The notes: a model not told the origin generated them from the letters alone. Shown: positions 1 to 8,623, counted from the first letter of the stretch. The stretch: DNA of 64,000 nt from Streptomyces sp. AP-93 (GCF_022808175.1 NZ_JALGBX010000006.1:1-64000), one strand, 5' to 3'. A program made the numbers and translations.

Positions 1-405
1 GACAGGGCGCGGGGTGTGCCAGCGCCACAAATCACGCTTTACGTCCAGGCCGACACCCCACCCCGCCCCCGTCCCCGTCCCGGGCCGCTCCCGGCCCCGC
101 TGACGGGAGGGGGTTATCAGCCCGCCCGCGCCAATCCGGCCCGCCCGCGTCAATCCGGCCCGCCCGCGCCAATCCAGCCGTCCGGCGTTTGAGGACCGGG
201 GTCTGGGGCGGAGCCCCAGGGGTCCGGGCGGAGCCCGGGGCCTCGCTTTCAGCCTCGCCGGCGTTTGAGGCGCGGGTCCGGGCCGGCCCGGGGAACGGTG
301 GAAGGGCGGGGCGGGGACTTCGCCCCGCAGGGCGACCCACCCGTGGCCGACGGGGACGCCGAGGACGGCAGCACTGCCCGCGCTGACCGGGGCCCCCGGA
401 GTCGG
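1..405. other. Non-coding spacer with dispersed repeats
   Basis: I see no convincing gene here. From about 119 to 178 a roughly 20-bp unit (core CGCCAATCCGGCC) occurs three times in direct orientation. It runs straight into a block ending GTCCGGCGTTTGAGG at 172-194. A second copy ending GCCGGCGTTTGAGG lies at 250-270. The same GCGTTTGAGG block recurs near 18.6, 19.2 and 49.7-49.8 kb. The short ORFs called in this stretch have the biased composition expected of shadow frames. Confidence 0.6.
119..194. repeat. Three short direct repeats plus GCGTTTGAGG-type end block
   Basis: Three near-identical units, each about 20 bp and carrying CGCCAATCCGG or a one-base variant, are followed by ATCCAGCC and GTCCGGCGTTTGAGG. 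The arrangement looks like a shortened version of the array at 18678-19192, where longer units also end in ATCCAGCC and GCCGGCGTTTGAGG. The function is unknown. Confidence 0.55.
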
Positions 406-2412
406 CTACACCGCCGCGCGCGGCAGGCGGCGTTCCCACGTGCGGTGGAAGAGGACTTCGTCGCCCTCGCGGCACACCACCTCGTTCGACGTGAGGAAGC
501 CGCCCTCGTCGCACGTGATTTCGGAGCGGGTCACCACCGAGACGTCCCAGGCCAGTTCTGGGCGGTGGAGCCGCACCGTCCAGGTGGAGTGGGTCCGGGC
601 CGACAAGGGGTCCGCCTCCTGGATCTCGTAGACCTCCAGCGCGTCCTCGCTGAACTCCAGGCCGTCCGGGTACACCCGGGTGCCGCCGTAGCGGGGGTCG
701 ACCTCCAGGCGCCACAGGCCGCGCGCGACGTCCCGTACGACCAGCCGCTCCGGCCGAGGGGCGTCCAGGGTCGCCGGGTAGGAGACCCCTAGTGGCTCCG
801 ACTGTTCCGGGGCCTCGAAGAGGATCGGCTCCTCGTCGGAGGACGGGTCGCGGACCGGGAGTTCCACCGCGCTGCCCGCCGGGTCGAGGGTCCAGCCCGC
901 CTCCGAGCCGGCCCGGGGCCAGATCCATGGCCAGTAGGCCGAGGAGAGGGCCAGGCGGATGCGGTGTCCGGGCGGGAAGGAGTGGCCGATGCCGTTCAGG
1001 GCGAAGGTCACGTCCTCGTACGAGCCCACCGGCCACGGCGCCGCCTTGTCGCGGCCCTGTCGGGAGGACAGGTTCAGCGCGCCTCGGGTGACCAGGGTGG
1101 AGGAGCCGTCCGGGGCCACGTCGCAGAGGCGGGCCACGACCTGGCCGTACGGGACGTCCATGCGCAGGCGCAGGCGGACCACCGGGCGGCCCAGGATCTC
1201 CACCGGGCCGGAGCCGTCGCCGACGGGGAACTCGAAGCAGGCCGACTTCGCGTCCTCCTCGCGCTGGTCCGGCGGCAGGTCGGCGTCGTTGCCGAAGGGG
1301 AAGAAGCGGCCCGCGTCCACGCCCGTGTGCTGCGGGGAGGCCACGACCACCGGGGAGCCCTGGAAGGCGTAGGTGACGGGGTCGACGTTCGGCGAGGGCC
1401 AGGACGGGTCGCCGACCCAGCGGCCCGGCAGGGTCGGGTAGGTGGTCGCGGGCGGGTGCGACTCGGAGATCCAGGAGCGGAGGAGGGGTTCGGACATGAC
1501 GCCGGTGTCCTTGCCCTTGAGCCAGTGGTCCCACCACCGCAGGGTCTCCTGGAGGAAACCGATCGCGGGGCCCGGGGGCAGTCCCCGGTCGGGGTACTGG
1601 TGCGACCAGGGGCCGATCAGGCCGCGGACCCGGTCGGCGGGGAGGGCCGAGACCAGGCGGAGCACCGTGTCGCGGTACGGGTCGTGCCAGCCGCCGACGG
1701 CGAGGACGGCCGCGCCGATCGCGCCGTAGTCCTCGCAGACGCTGCCGTGGCGCCAGTACGCGTCGCGGGTCTGGTGGGAGAGCCAGGTGTGGAGGAGGGG
1801 TTCCACCGCGCCGAGGCGGGACAGCCATTGGGTCCGCCAGCCCTCGCCCGCGTAGAGGGGGTCCGGGGGGCGGGAGGCGAAGGCGAGCATGGTCGCCGCC
1901 CACGCGTGCATGTCCACGGCGAGGAGGGAGCCGCCCATGTAGTGGACGTCGTTGTCGAAGCGGTCGTCCGTGGAGCAGACCGTCACGATCGCCTTGAGGG
2001 GTTCCGGGGCGAGTGCGGCGATCTGCAGGCTGTTGAAGCCGCCCCAGGAGATTCCGAACATGCCCACGGAGCCGGTGCACCAGGGCTGGGCCGCCAGCCA
2101 TTCGACGACTGCGACGCCGTCGGCGAGTTCCTGGGCGTCGTACTCGTCGCCCGGGTCGCCGCCGCTGTTGCCGTGGCCGCGCACGTCGACCCGTACGGAG
2201 GCGTAGCCGTGGCCCGCGTACCAGGGGTGGCGCTGCCAGTCGCGCGGGGCGGTCCAGTCGGTGAGGCGGTACGGGAGGTACTCCAGCAGCGCCGGGACGG
2301 GCTCGTCGGTGACCGGCCGCCAGATGCGGGCGTAGAGGTGGGTGCCGTCCGGGAGGGGGATCCGGACGTCCTCGTGGGTGGTCCCGTAGGGAAAATCGGT
2401 ACGGATGATCAT
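406..2412 (-). CDS. CocE/NonD-family alpha/beta hydrolase (X-Pro dipeptidyl-peptidase S15-like)
   Basis: Predicted soluble serine hydrolase of 668 residues with an N-terminal alpha/beta-hydrolase domain and a C-terminal jelly-roll domain, as in cocaine esterase and glutaryl-acylase relatives. The nucleophile elbow is GISWGG with Ser122. The family hallmarks GGWHD (acid) and GPWSH (histidine) follow, so the triad looks complete. The start is ATG at 2412; an in-frame ATG at 2430 sits directly against GAGGAG and is less likely. It lies 65 bp downstream of the peptide permease on the same strand, which suggests a peptide or ester salvage pair. The true substrate (acyl amide, ester or X-Pro peptide) cannot be told from sequence. 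Confidence 0.88.
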   Translation of the reverse strand: MIIRTDFPYGTTHEDVRIPLPDGTHLYARIWRPVTDEPVPALLEYLPYRLTDWTAPRDWQRHPWYAGHGYASVRVDVRGHGNSGGDPGDEYDAQELADGVAVVEWLAAQPWCTGSVGMFGISWGGFNSLQIAALAPEPLKAIVTVCSTDDRFDNDVHYMGGSLLAVDMHAWAATMLAFASRPPDPLYAGEGWRTQWLSRLGAVEPLLHTWLSHQTRDAYWRHGSVCEDYGAIGAAVLAVGGWHDPYRDTVLRLVSALPADRVRGLIGPWSHQYPDRGLPPGPAIGFLQETLRWWDHWLKGKDTGVMSEPLLRSWISESHPPATTYPTLPGRWVGDPSWPSPNVDPVTYAFQGSPVVVASPQHTGVDAGRFFPFGNDADLPPDQREEDAKSACFEFPVGDGSGPVEILGRPVVRLRLRMDVPYGQVVARLCDVAPDGSSTLVTRGALNLSSRQGRDKAAPWPVGSYEDVTFALNGIGHSFPPGHRIRLALSSAYWPWIWPRAGSEAGWTLDPAGSAVELPVRDPSSDEEPILFEAPEQSEPLGVSYPATLDAPRPERLVVRDVARGLWRLEVDPRYGGTRVYPDGLEFSEDALEVYEIQEADPLSARTHSTWTVRLHRPELAWDVSVVTRSEITCDEGGFLTSNEVVCREGDEVLFHRTWERRLPRAAV

Positions 2413-2477
2413 CGGAGTTCTCTCGCCCATCTCCTCGGGAGGGTCAGTGGACAGCCGGGGGCAGTGGACAGCAGGGG

Positions 2478-3995
2478 TCAGTGGACCGGGTGCATCGTGC
2501 GCTTGAGCCATGGCGCGAGCGCGATCACGGCCAGTCCCACCGCGACGGCGATGGCGCCGTTGACGCCGAAGTAGGCGGGGTTGGAGACCTGGCCGTAGAG
2601 CTTGACGACTTGGGCCTGGATGCCGTTGGCCAGGGCGAGGGAGAGGAACCACAGGGCCATCGTCTGGCTGGCGAACGCCTTGGGGGCGAGCTTCGTGGTG
2701 GCCGACATGCCGGAGGTTTCGAGGAGGATGTCGCCGAGGCCGAGCAGCAGGTAGGAGCCGATGATCCACCAGGCGGCCATCTTGTACGTGTCGCCGCTGT
2801 GCCCCGAGGTCGGGATGGCCATCAGGAGGAAGGACAGGCCGCCCAGGATCACGCCGATGGCGATCTTGTTGGACGCGTGCGGCTGTTTGTGGCCCATCCG
2901 GACCCACAGCGCGGCGACGACCGGGGCCAGGAGCACCTCGAACGCGCCGAGCGCGGAGGCGTACCAGCCGGCCGGGAAGGTGAAGCCGAGGATCTCGGTG
3001 CGGGCGTTCGTCGACGCGAGCAGCATCATCGTCGAATACGCCTGGAAGAGGATGAAGTTGAAGGCGACCGAGGCCAGGAAGAGCACGACGTACGGGCGCA
3101 GGCGCCCCCGTTCGGCGGCCGTCACCCGGTCGCTCCGGAACATGATCGCGAAGTAGACGATCGGTGCGATCACCGAGATCAGGGTGAGGAGGTCGACGAA
3201 GCGGTCCATCGTCAGCCAGCCCACTACCGCCAGAAGAGTGGCGAGCACGGCGAAGATCAGGATCCCGCCGATGATCTTCATCACAGCCGAGCGCATCGCG
3301 TCGGGCGCGAGCGCGAACTCGGCGGAGTGCTTGCGTCCCGCCAGGTGGCGGCGGCCGGCCACGTACTGGATCAGGCCCGCGGTCATCCCGATGGCGGCGG
3401 CCGAGAAGCCCCAGTGCCAGCCCTGGTGCTCGCCGAGCCAGGCGGTGATCAGGGGACCGGCGAAGGCGCCGATGTTGATGCCCATGTAGTAGAGGGCGAA
3501 GCCGGCGTCGCGCCGGTCGTCGTCCGTCCTGTACAGCTTGCCGACCATGCTGGCCACGTTCGGCTTCAGCAGGCCGGTGCCGGCGCTGATCAGGCCGAGG
3601 CCCACCCAGGTCATGGCGGCGGTCGGCACGGCCATGGCGTAGTGGCCGCAGGCGATCAGGATGCCGCCCCAGAGCACGGCGCGGTACGAACCGAGGATCC
3701 GGTCGGCGAGCCACCCGCCGGCGACGGAGACGAGGTAGACCATGGTCCCGTAGGCCGCCGAGACGGAGGCCGCGGTGCCCGGGTTCATCCCCAGGCCGCC
3801 GTTGGCCACCGTGTCCGCGAAGTAGAGGACGAGGATGGCCTGCATGCCCAGGAACGAGAAGCGCTCCCAGACCTCCAGCCCGGAGAGCGTGGCCAGGCCC
3901 CTGGGGTGCCCGAGGAAGGCGTGGTCGTCGCCGGGCGGCGGCTGGTCGGCCTCCGGGTCGGAGGAGTCGTCTATATCGGTAGCAGTTCTGGACAA
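2478..3995 (-). CDS. POT/PTR2-family proton-coupled oligopeptide permease
   Basis: Integral membrane protein of 505 residues with about 12-14 hydrophobic segments. The POT signature ExxERF is at residues 41-46 (EVWERF), and the second PTR2 signature appears as YYMGINIGAF. It is expected to import di- and tripeptides with protons across the cytoplasmic membrane. The first 25 residues are acidic, hydrophilic and cytosolic. The downstream hydrolase on the same strand could act on imported peptides. The stop lies in a short run of imperfect repeats (CAGTGGAC three times, about 2446-2485). Confidence 0.92.
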   Translation of the reverse strand: MSRTATDIDDSSDPEADQPPPGDDHAFLGHPRGLATLSGLEVWERFSFLGMQAILVLYFADTVANGGLGMNPGTAASVSAAYGTMVYLVSVAGGWLADRILGSYRAVLWGGILIACGHYAMAVPTAAMTWVGLGLISAGTGLLKPNVASMVGKLYRTDDDRRDAGFALYYMGINIGAFAGPLITAWLGEHQGWHWGFSAAAIGMTAGLIQYVAGRRHLAGRKHSAEFALAPDAMRSAVMKIIGGILIFAVLATLLAVVGWLTMDRFVDLLTLISVIAPIVYFAIMFRSDRVTAAERGRLRPYVVLFLASVAFNFILFQAYSTMMLLASTNARTEILGFTFPAGWYASALGAFEVLLAPVVAALWVRMGHKQPHASNKIAIGVILGGLSFLLMAIPTSGHSGDTYKMAAWWIIGSYLLLGLGDILLETSGMSATTKLAPKAFASQTMALWFLSLALANGIQAQVVKLYGQVSNPAYFGVNGAIAVAVGLAVIALAPWLKRTMHPVH

Positions 3996-4207
3996 AACGC
4001 ATTCTCCGGTTGTTTCGGCTGCTCTAGAACATACCGGGGCGGATGGGGCGCTGCCCGGCCGGTACGCGACCGGTACGCGGCCCGTGGCCGGACAGGCGCC
4101 CTGGGTGATCGAAAACAGACCCGATACGCTGGCTTGAGTGATGGCAGCGACACATCGACAATCCGTGTGATCGTCAAGGTGATCGTCAGCAGACAGGAGT
4201 ACCCCTC

Positions 4208-5218
4208 GTGACCGTCGTCGGGCCGTTCGGACTGAGCGTGCGGGACCAGGCTCTTGAGACCGATGTCCAGGCCGGACTGGCCGCCGTCGAGGCGGGTCTG
4301 CTGGAAGCCACCAAGAGCGAAGTCCCCTTCATCACCGAGGCCGCACAGCACCTGGTCCGCGCCGGCGGCAAGCGCTTCCGGCCGCTGCTGGTGATGCTCG
4401 CCTCCCGGTTCGGCGATCCCTACGCGCCCGGGATCGTCCCCTCCGCCGTGGTCGTGGAGCTCACCCACCTGGCGACGCTCTACCACGACGACGTCATGGA
4501 CGAGGCGGACGTGCGCCGCGGCGTGGAGAGCTCCAACGCCCGCTGGGGCAACGCCGTGGCCGTCCTGACGGGTGACTTCCTGTTCGCCCGCGCCTCGCAC
4601 ATCCTGGCGGACCTCGGCCCCGAGGCCGTACGGGTCCAGGCCGAGGCGTTCGAGCGGCTGGTGACGGGCCAGATCCTGGAAACGGCCGGCCCGCGCGACG
4701 GCCGCGACCCCGTCGAGCACTACCTCGACGTCATCGCCGGCAAGACCGGCTCGCTGATCGCGGTCTCCGGCCGCTTCGGCGCGATGATGTCCGGCGCCGA
4801 CGAGGCGGTCGTCGACATCCTGACCCAGTACGGCGAGCGGCTCGGCACCGCCTTCCAGCTCGCCGACGACGTCCTCGACATCGCCTCCGACTCGCACGAG
4901 TCCGGCAAGACCCCCGGCACCGACCTGCGCGAGGGCATCCCGACGCTGCCGGTCCTGCGGCTGCGGGAGATGGCGGCCCAGGGCGGCGACCCCGACGACC
5001 TGGAGCTCGTACGGCTCCTGGACGGCGACCTGACGGACGACGCCCGGCACGCCGAGGTGCTCGCCCGGCTGCGGGTCCACCCGGCCCTGGAGCAGGCCCG
5101 CAAGGACACCGTGCGGTACGCGGAGGAGGCGCGGGCCACGCTGGCCCCGCTGCCCGACTGCTTCGCGAAGTCGGCGCTGGTGGAGCTCTGCGACGCCGTG
5201 GTCCACCGCGCGGGCTGA
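4208..5218 (+). CDS. Trans-polyprenyl diphosphate synthase (likely menaquinone side chain)
   Basis: Class I trans-isoprenyl diphosphate synthase of 336 residues. The first aspartate-rich motif is DDVMD (94-98) and the second DDVLD (220-224), both needed for Mg-diphosphate binding. GGKRFRP (53-59) is the isopentenyl-diphosphate site. A small residue (Ala) five positions before the first motif favours a long-chain product, so a hepta-, octa- or nonaprenyl synthase for menaquinone is more likely than farnesyl or geranylgeranyl synthesis. The start is GTG 4208, preceded by CAGGAG. Just upstream GTGATCGTCA is directly repeated (4167-4176 and 4179-4188). It is divergent from the permease and convergent with the tnpB-like gene, which ends 50 bp away. 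Confidence 0.9.
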   Translation: MTVVGPFGLSVRDQALETDVQAGLAAVEAGLLEATKSEVPFITEAAQHLVRAGGKRFRPLLVMLASRFGDPYAPGIVPSAVVVELTHLATLYHDDVMDEADVRRGVESSNARWGNAVAVLTGDFLFARASHILADLGPEAVRVQAEAFERLVTGQILETAGPRDGRDPVEHYLDVIAGKTGSLIAVSGRFGAMMSGADEAVVDILTQYGERLGTAFQLADDVLDIASDSHESGKTPGTDLREGIPTLPVLRLREMAAQGGDPDDLELVRLLDGDLTDDARHAEVLARLRVHPALEQARKDTVRYAEEARATLAPLPDCFAKSALVELCDAVVHRAG

Positions 5219-5260
5219 CGGCGGAGTCCGCAACACCGAGTGCAGGGGCGAGGGCCCGGC

Positions 5261-5332
5261 AACCGTTCCTAGCCAGTACGCGTGAGTGAGTCCTGGACCC
5301 ACTCACGCGTACTGGGCGCATCCCGAACGGTT
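5261..5332. repeat. Nested inverted repeat at the 3' end of tnpB (element end / candidate omega-RNA hairpin)
   Basis: A perfect 16-bp inverted repeat (CCAGTACGCGTGAGTG, 5273-5288, and its complement 5300-5315) has an 11-nt loop. It is nested in a second perfect 8-bp pair, AACCGTTC (5261-5268) and GAACGGTT (5325-5332). The tnpB stop codon (5269-5271) lies inside the structure, so the last codons are part of the inner stem. In TnpB-encoding elements the guide omega-RNA derives from the tnpB 3' end and element right end. A bidirectional terminator for the convergent prenyl synthase and tnpB is the simpler reading. Confidence 0.6.
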
Positions 5333-6909
5333 TTGGATGCACTGGGTCCCCGCTTTCTCTTCCCGCTCGGCGGCACGTCTCTGGGGGCGTGATCCGTTGC
5401 GGGTGGGCGGTTTCCCTCACGCCCCTGGGTACCCGGTGCGGCCTGGACGGTCCGATGCCCGTAGCGATCGCTCTGGTCGCTACGGGGCGGTGCTGTCCGA
5501 CGCCGGATCGGGTGTCCGAGGGCGCGTCGCCCGATCGCGATACCTGCGGCATCGTGACGGGACATCTTTCGGCGCGGGGTGGCCAGCGGCTTCTGCCAGT
5601 GCCGGCCTCCCCACTGGGAGGTGTACGCGGGATCGACCGCGACGACGGCGAGGCCGTGCTCAGCGGTCATCGATACGAGTCGGGCCTTGAGCTTGCCGGT
5701 CGGGATGCCGGAGATCAGCTGCCGGAAGCGTTTCCTGCCGCCGTGCTTCTCGCGGGTCTTCTCGGTCGTGAAGTCGAGGTCCTCGATAGCGATGGCGTTG
5801 ACGCCCACTTGCCTGGCCCAGTGCAGTACCTGGGTGATGGCGTGGCGGATCTGCGCGTCGCGGTGATCGGCAGTACCGGACAGGTCGTAGGGGAAGCGCT
5901 GTGGCTCGCCCACAGGGTTGCCGTGCGGGTCGAGTTGGTAGGCGGCGAAGTGATCGGCGTTGGTATCGACCCCGACCATGCCCTTCGCGCGTGCCGTGGC
6001 GAGCGGGACCGTCTGGACGACGGGGTATTGCCAGGAGGCCGTCAGGTACCAGCGGCCGCGTGCGACGTCCAGGTGGATGCGATAGGCCACGGCCCGGTTC
6101 GCTTCGATGCGGTCGGCCCATTCCACGCCCCGATGCGCGAACGCGATCCGGCAGGCCAGGACGTACCGCCCATGTGTGGCGTTGGCCAGGTGTGTGAGAG
6201 GGGCGGGCAGTTTGACCGACACCTCGCCGTCGGGGGTGACGCGGATCGTCTCGTTCCCGAACCGCTTCCCGGACTCGCCATCAGCGGCGAGAAACCAGCG
6301 TGCGGCTTCCCAGCGGGCACGCCACTGCTCCTCCGTGAGTTGGGCCTCGGCCAGGTTGTGCCGGGTGTTCGCCGGCCGCTTCCCACCCCGCACCACCCGG
6401 ACCCGACCCGCCCGCCAGTCTGTGAGAGCGGCTTCATGGCGCGCCTCCAGGACGATGAGACGGCGGGACTTGTTGAACCACTCGCTCTTGGAGCGGTATC
6501 CGCCCCCAGCCCGCTTGGTGCCCTTCTCCCTGATGGACAGGGACAGGCGATGCTTCAGTGTCTTGATGCCGGCGTCCAGGTTCTGGATGTGCGCGGCCTG
6601 GCAGCGGCGGGCGAGTGCCCACTGATCGTGGCTGGCCTTGGTGATCGCCCCCGCGATCCGCGAAGAGGACTCCCCCGTCAGCCCCCGCTTGCGGGCCGCC
6701 CACGTGTCGGCGGAGTGGTCGGGGCCGTCCGCGCACCGTTGCTTGAGGTCACGGGAAGCCAGAGCGCCCTGATGCGCGCCCACCAGGTGGAGGACTTCCT
6801 CGTCCTCGGTACTCAGGTGCTTGAGGCGGTCGCGTACCGCCACACCGGACGGACCGAGCGCCACAAAGGAGGGAGCGATAGTGCGCAACTTCTTGGCTGG
6901 CTCAGCCAT
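5269..6909 (-). CDS. tnpB: TnpB-related RuvC-fold protein of IS607/IS605-type element
   Basis: A 546-residue TnpB-like protein. The RuvC-type nuclease residues are visible: GVDTN (Asp315), IAIEDLDF (Glu376) and RHDAAG (Asp453). The region before the last motif reads PAYTSQWGGRHW. Typical TnpB has a CxxC...CxxC zinc finger here; this protein has no such cysteines, placing it in the zinc-finger-less TnpB-related group common in Streptomyces. The N-terminal half is longer than in roughly 400-residue TnpB proteins. The start at ATG 6909 follows GGAGG; a longer form from 6978 has an unlikely Arg-rich leader. TnpB proteins are RNA-guided nucleases that help keep the element in place; whether this variant is active is unknown. 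Confidence 0.8.
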   Translation of the reverse strand: MAEPAKKLRTIAPSFVALGPSGVAVRDRLKHLSTEDEEVLHLVGAHQGALASRDLKQRCADGPDHSADTWAARKRGLTGESSSRIAGAITKASHDQWALARRCQAAHIQNLDAGIKTLKHRLSLSIREKGTKRAGGGYRSKSEWFNKSRRLIVLEARHEAALTDWRAGRVRVVRGGKRPANTRHNLAEAQLTEEQWRARWEAARWFLAADGESGKRFGNETIRVTPDGEVSVKLPAPLTHLANATHGRYVLACRIAFAHRGVEWADRIEANRAVAYRIHLDVARGRWYLTASWQYPVVQTVPLATARAKGMVGVDTNADHFAAYQLDPHGNPVGEPQRFPYDLSGTADHRDAQIRHAITQVLHWARQVGVNAIAIEDLDFTTEKTREKHGGRKRFRQLISGIPTGKLKARLVSMTAEHGLAVVAVDPAYTSQWGGRHWQKPLATPRRKMSRHDAAGIAIGRRALGHPIRRRTAPPRSDQSDRYGHRTVQAAPGTQGREGNRPPATDHAPRDVPPSGKRKRGPSASKTVRDAPSTREWVQDSLTRTG

Positions 6910-7069
6910 CCCCGGCCGCCGCCTCCAGCGTCCTGTGCGCCCGGTTCCTTGCGGAACGCTGTCCGTACAAGCGGGCACGAGACGACGTCAGCGAACTGCC
7001 CTCACGGAACCAGCGATACGCATTCTGGGGATGTACACCCCGCGTCTTCGCCGACTCCTTGAGATCCAT
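6902..7069 (-). pseudogene. Truncated IS607-type serine recombinase (tnpA remnant)
   Basis: The first 24 residues from ATG 7069 (MDLKESAKTRGVHPQNAYRW, then FREG) match the MerR-like DNA-binding start of IS607 TnpA. Family similarity stops after FREG, and the frame continues only about 30 more Arg/Ala-rich residues to a stop at 6902, overlapping the tnpB start. The catalytic serine recombinase domain (about 150 residues) is absent. An internal deletion joining the tnpA start to the tnpB leader explains this. An in-frame upstream start at 7099 exists but adds no recognisable sequence. Confidence 0.6.
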
Positions 7070-7139
7070 ACACCCGACCGTAACGACACTCACCCACATG
7101 GACCATCGCTCACAAGAGTGAACAAATGAACCAGCAGTG

Positions 7140-7159
7140 CCCTACCCCTAGGGGTGGGG
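7140..7159. promoter_or_regulatory. CsoR-like GC-rich palindrome
   Basis: ACCCCTAGGGGT (7144-7155) is a perfect palindrome. Pairing extends outward to 7140-7159 with a single mismatch. It lies 210 bp upstream of the exported LolA-like gene. Its TACCCC...GGGGT layout resembles copper-sensing CsoR operators, but no metal-handling gene is adjacent, so the assignment is tentative. Confidence 0.3.
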
Positions 7160-7368
7160 GAGGCCGGGCCCTCGTCATGTCATCCCAGGGGCGTACGCAC
7201 AGTTGGCTCCGGGGGCTGACGCCGCGACCCCCTCCTCTTTGGTCAGATAGAGCTACATCCCCACCAGATCGGGTGAGAGTGGCGGCGCGGGGTGGACGTG
7301 GTCGTGCTTGTCGACGACTGCAAGACGGGTAGGTCGCCGCCGTACACACAGAGGTAGGGCAGACAGAC

Positions 7369-8610
7369 ATGGCAACGAACGCAAAGACCCGCAAGGCTGC
7401 TCGGTACGCCGTACCGGTCGCGGTGTTCGGTGTGGTCGCCGGCACGATCGCGATGGTTCCGGCCTTCGCGAACGCCGGGGGACCGGACCTTCCGAAGGTG
7501 ACGGCCCAGCAGCTCATCGAGAAGATCGCGGCCTCGGACGTGCAGCAGCTGTCCGGCAGCGCCAAGATCAGCACGGACCTGGGCCTGCCGAGCCTTCCGG
7601 CCGGCCTGCTGGGCGGCGGTGGCGGCGTGACCGGCGGCTCCGCGGACCCGCAGGACAAGCTCGCCCAGCTGGTGAGCGGCACCCACACCTTCCGGGTGGC
7701 CGCCGACGGCCCGGACCGCCAGAAGCTGACCTTCGTGGACGGCAAGGACGAGTACAGCCTCGTCCACAACGGCGACGACGTCTGGGGATACGACTCCAAG
7801 TCGAAGGAGGTCTTCCACGAGAAGGCGCCCACCGACACGTCGGATGCGGACAAGGGCGGCAAGAGCTCCGAGCGCAAGACCGGCGACGGACTCCCCGCCT
7901 CCCCGCAGGAGATCGCCCAGGAGGTCCTGAAGGCCGCCGGACCGACCACCGACGTCAGCGTCGGGGACACGGCCCAGGTGGCCGGGCGCGACGCCTACCA
8001 GCTGGTCCTGAAGCCGAAGGGGACCGGTTCGACGGTCTCCTCGGTGAAGATCGCGGTGGACGCGAAGAAGGGCATGCCGCTGCGCGTGCAGGTGCTCTCC
8101 ACCGACGGCGGCAAGCCGATCGTGGACGCCGGCTTCACCAAGGTGGACTTCTCCAAGCCCGCCGCCGACACCTTCGCCTTCACCCCGCCCAAGGACGCCA
8201 AGGTGACCGAGGGCGCGGCTGGCGAGCACGGAAAGGGTGGCAAGGACGGCAAGGACAAGGGTCTGGACGCCCTGGAGGCCATCCCGGGTCTGGGCGGCCT
8301 GACGGGCGGCGCCGAGGGCGTCAACGGCGAGCCGAAGGTCCTCGGCGAGGGCTGGACCTCGATCGCCCGGATCGAGACCGGCGCGAACAACACCCTCAAG
8401 GGCCTCGACGACGCGGCGAAGGACGAGAACGCGCCGAAGGGCGCCTCGCAGTTCCTCGACGCGCTCGGGGAGAAGGTCTCCGGGAAGTTCGGCGAGGGCC
8501 GCGTCCTGAAGACCCGCGTGGTCAACGCGCTGATCACGGACGACGGCAAGGTCTACGTCGGCGCGGTCACCAAGGCCGAGCTGGTGAAGGCGGCCGACGC
8601 CAACAAGTAA
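7369..8610 (+). CDS. Exported LolA/RseB-like lipid-binding-fold protein
   Basis: A 413-residue secreted or membrane-anchored protein. An N-terminal signal segment (about residues 11-37: Lys/Arg, then a hydrophobic stretch, then PAFANA) precedes a domain with the LolA/MucB-RseB and DUF2092 pattern of alternating short beta strands (HTFRVAADG, QKLTFVDGKDEYSLVHNGDD, REAY-type turns, VDFSKP). Such folds bind lipids or lipoproteins. Gly-rich loops (about residues 82-90) and a Lys/Gly/Asp-rich hinge (about 284-302) break the domain. The start at ATG 7369 is preceded by GAGGTAGGG. A strong terminator follows. Its partner and function are unknown; in Gram-positive bacteria such proteins are thought to act at the outer face of the membrane. 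Confidence 0.75.
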   Translation: MATNAKTRKAARYAVPVAVFGVVAGTIAMVPAFANAGGPDLPKVTAQQLIEKIAASDVQQLSGSAKISTDLGLPSLPAGLLGGGGGVTGGSADPQDKLAQLVSGTHTFRVAADGPDRQKLTFVDGKDEYSLVHNGDDVWGYDSKSKEVFHEKAPTDTSDADKGGKSSERKTGDGLPASPQEIAQEVLKAAGPTTDVSVGDTAQVAGRDAYQLVLKPKGTGSTVSSVKIAVDAKKGMPLRVQVLSTDGGKPIVDAGFTKVDFSKPAADTFAFTPPKDAKVTEGAAGEHGKGGKDGKDKGLDALEAIPGLGGLTGGAEGVNGEPKVLGEGWTSIARIETGANNTLKGLDDAAKDENAPKGASQFLDALGEKVSGKFGEGRVLKTRVVNALITDDGKVYVGAVTKAELVKAADANK

Positions 8611-8623
8611 CCGCAGCGGGTGT

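Larger units (their letters stand above)
5269..7069 (-). mobile_element. Decayed IS607-like element (tnpA remnant plus tnpB-related gene)
   Basis: The segment holds a serine-recombinase-type tnpA start (7069 down to about 7000) followed by a full-length tnpB-like gene, both on the minus strand, the order expected for IS607. No terminal inverted repeats or target duplication are expected for this family and none were found, so the outer limits are approximate. The recombinase catalytic domain is missing, so the element should not transpose on its own. Confidence 0.6.

Noticed and set aside
406..4002. A single very long minus-strand ORF
   Set aside because: It reads through two normal genes by an accident of GC-rich frame bias; starts, ribosome sites and family lengths support separate genes.
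7100..7368. Hidden catalytic domain of IS607 TnpA upstream
   Set aside because: No serine recombinase motif is seen in any frame of this interval.
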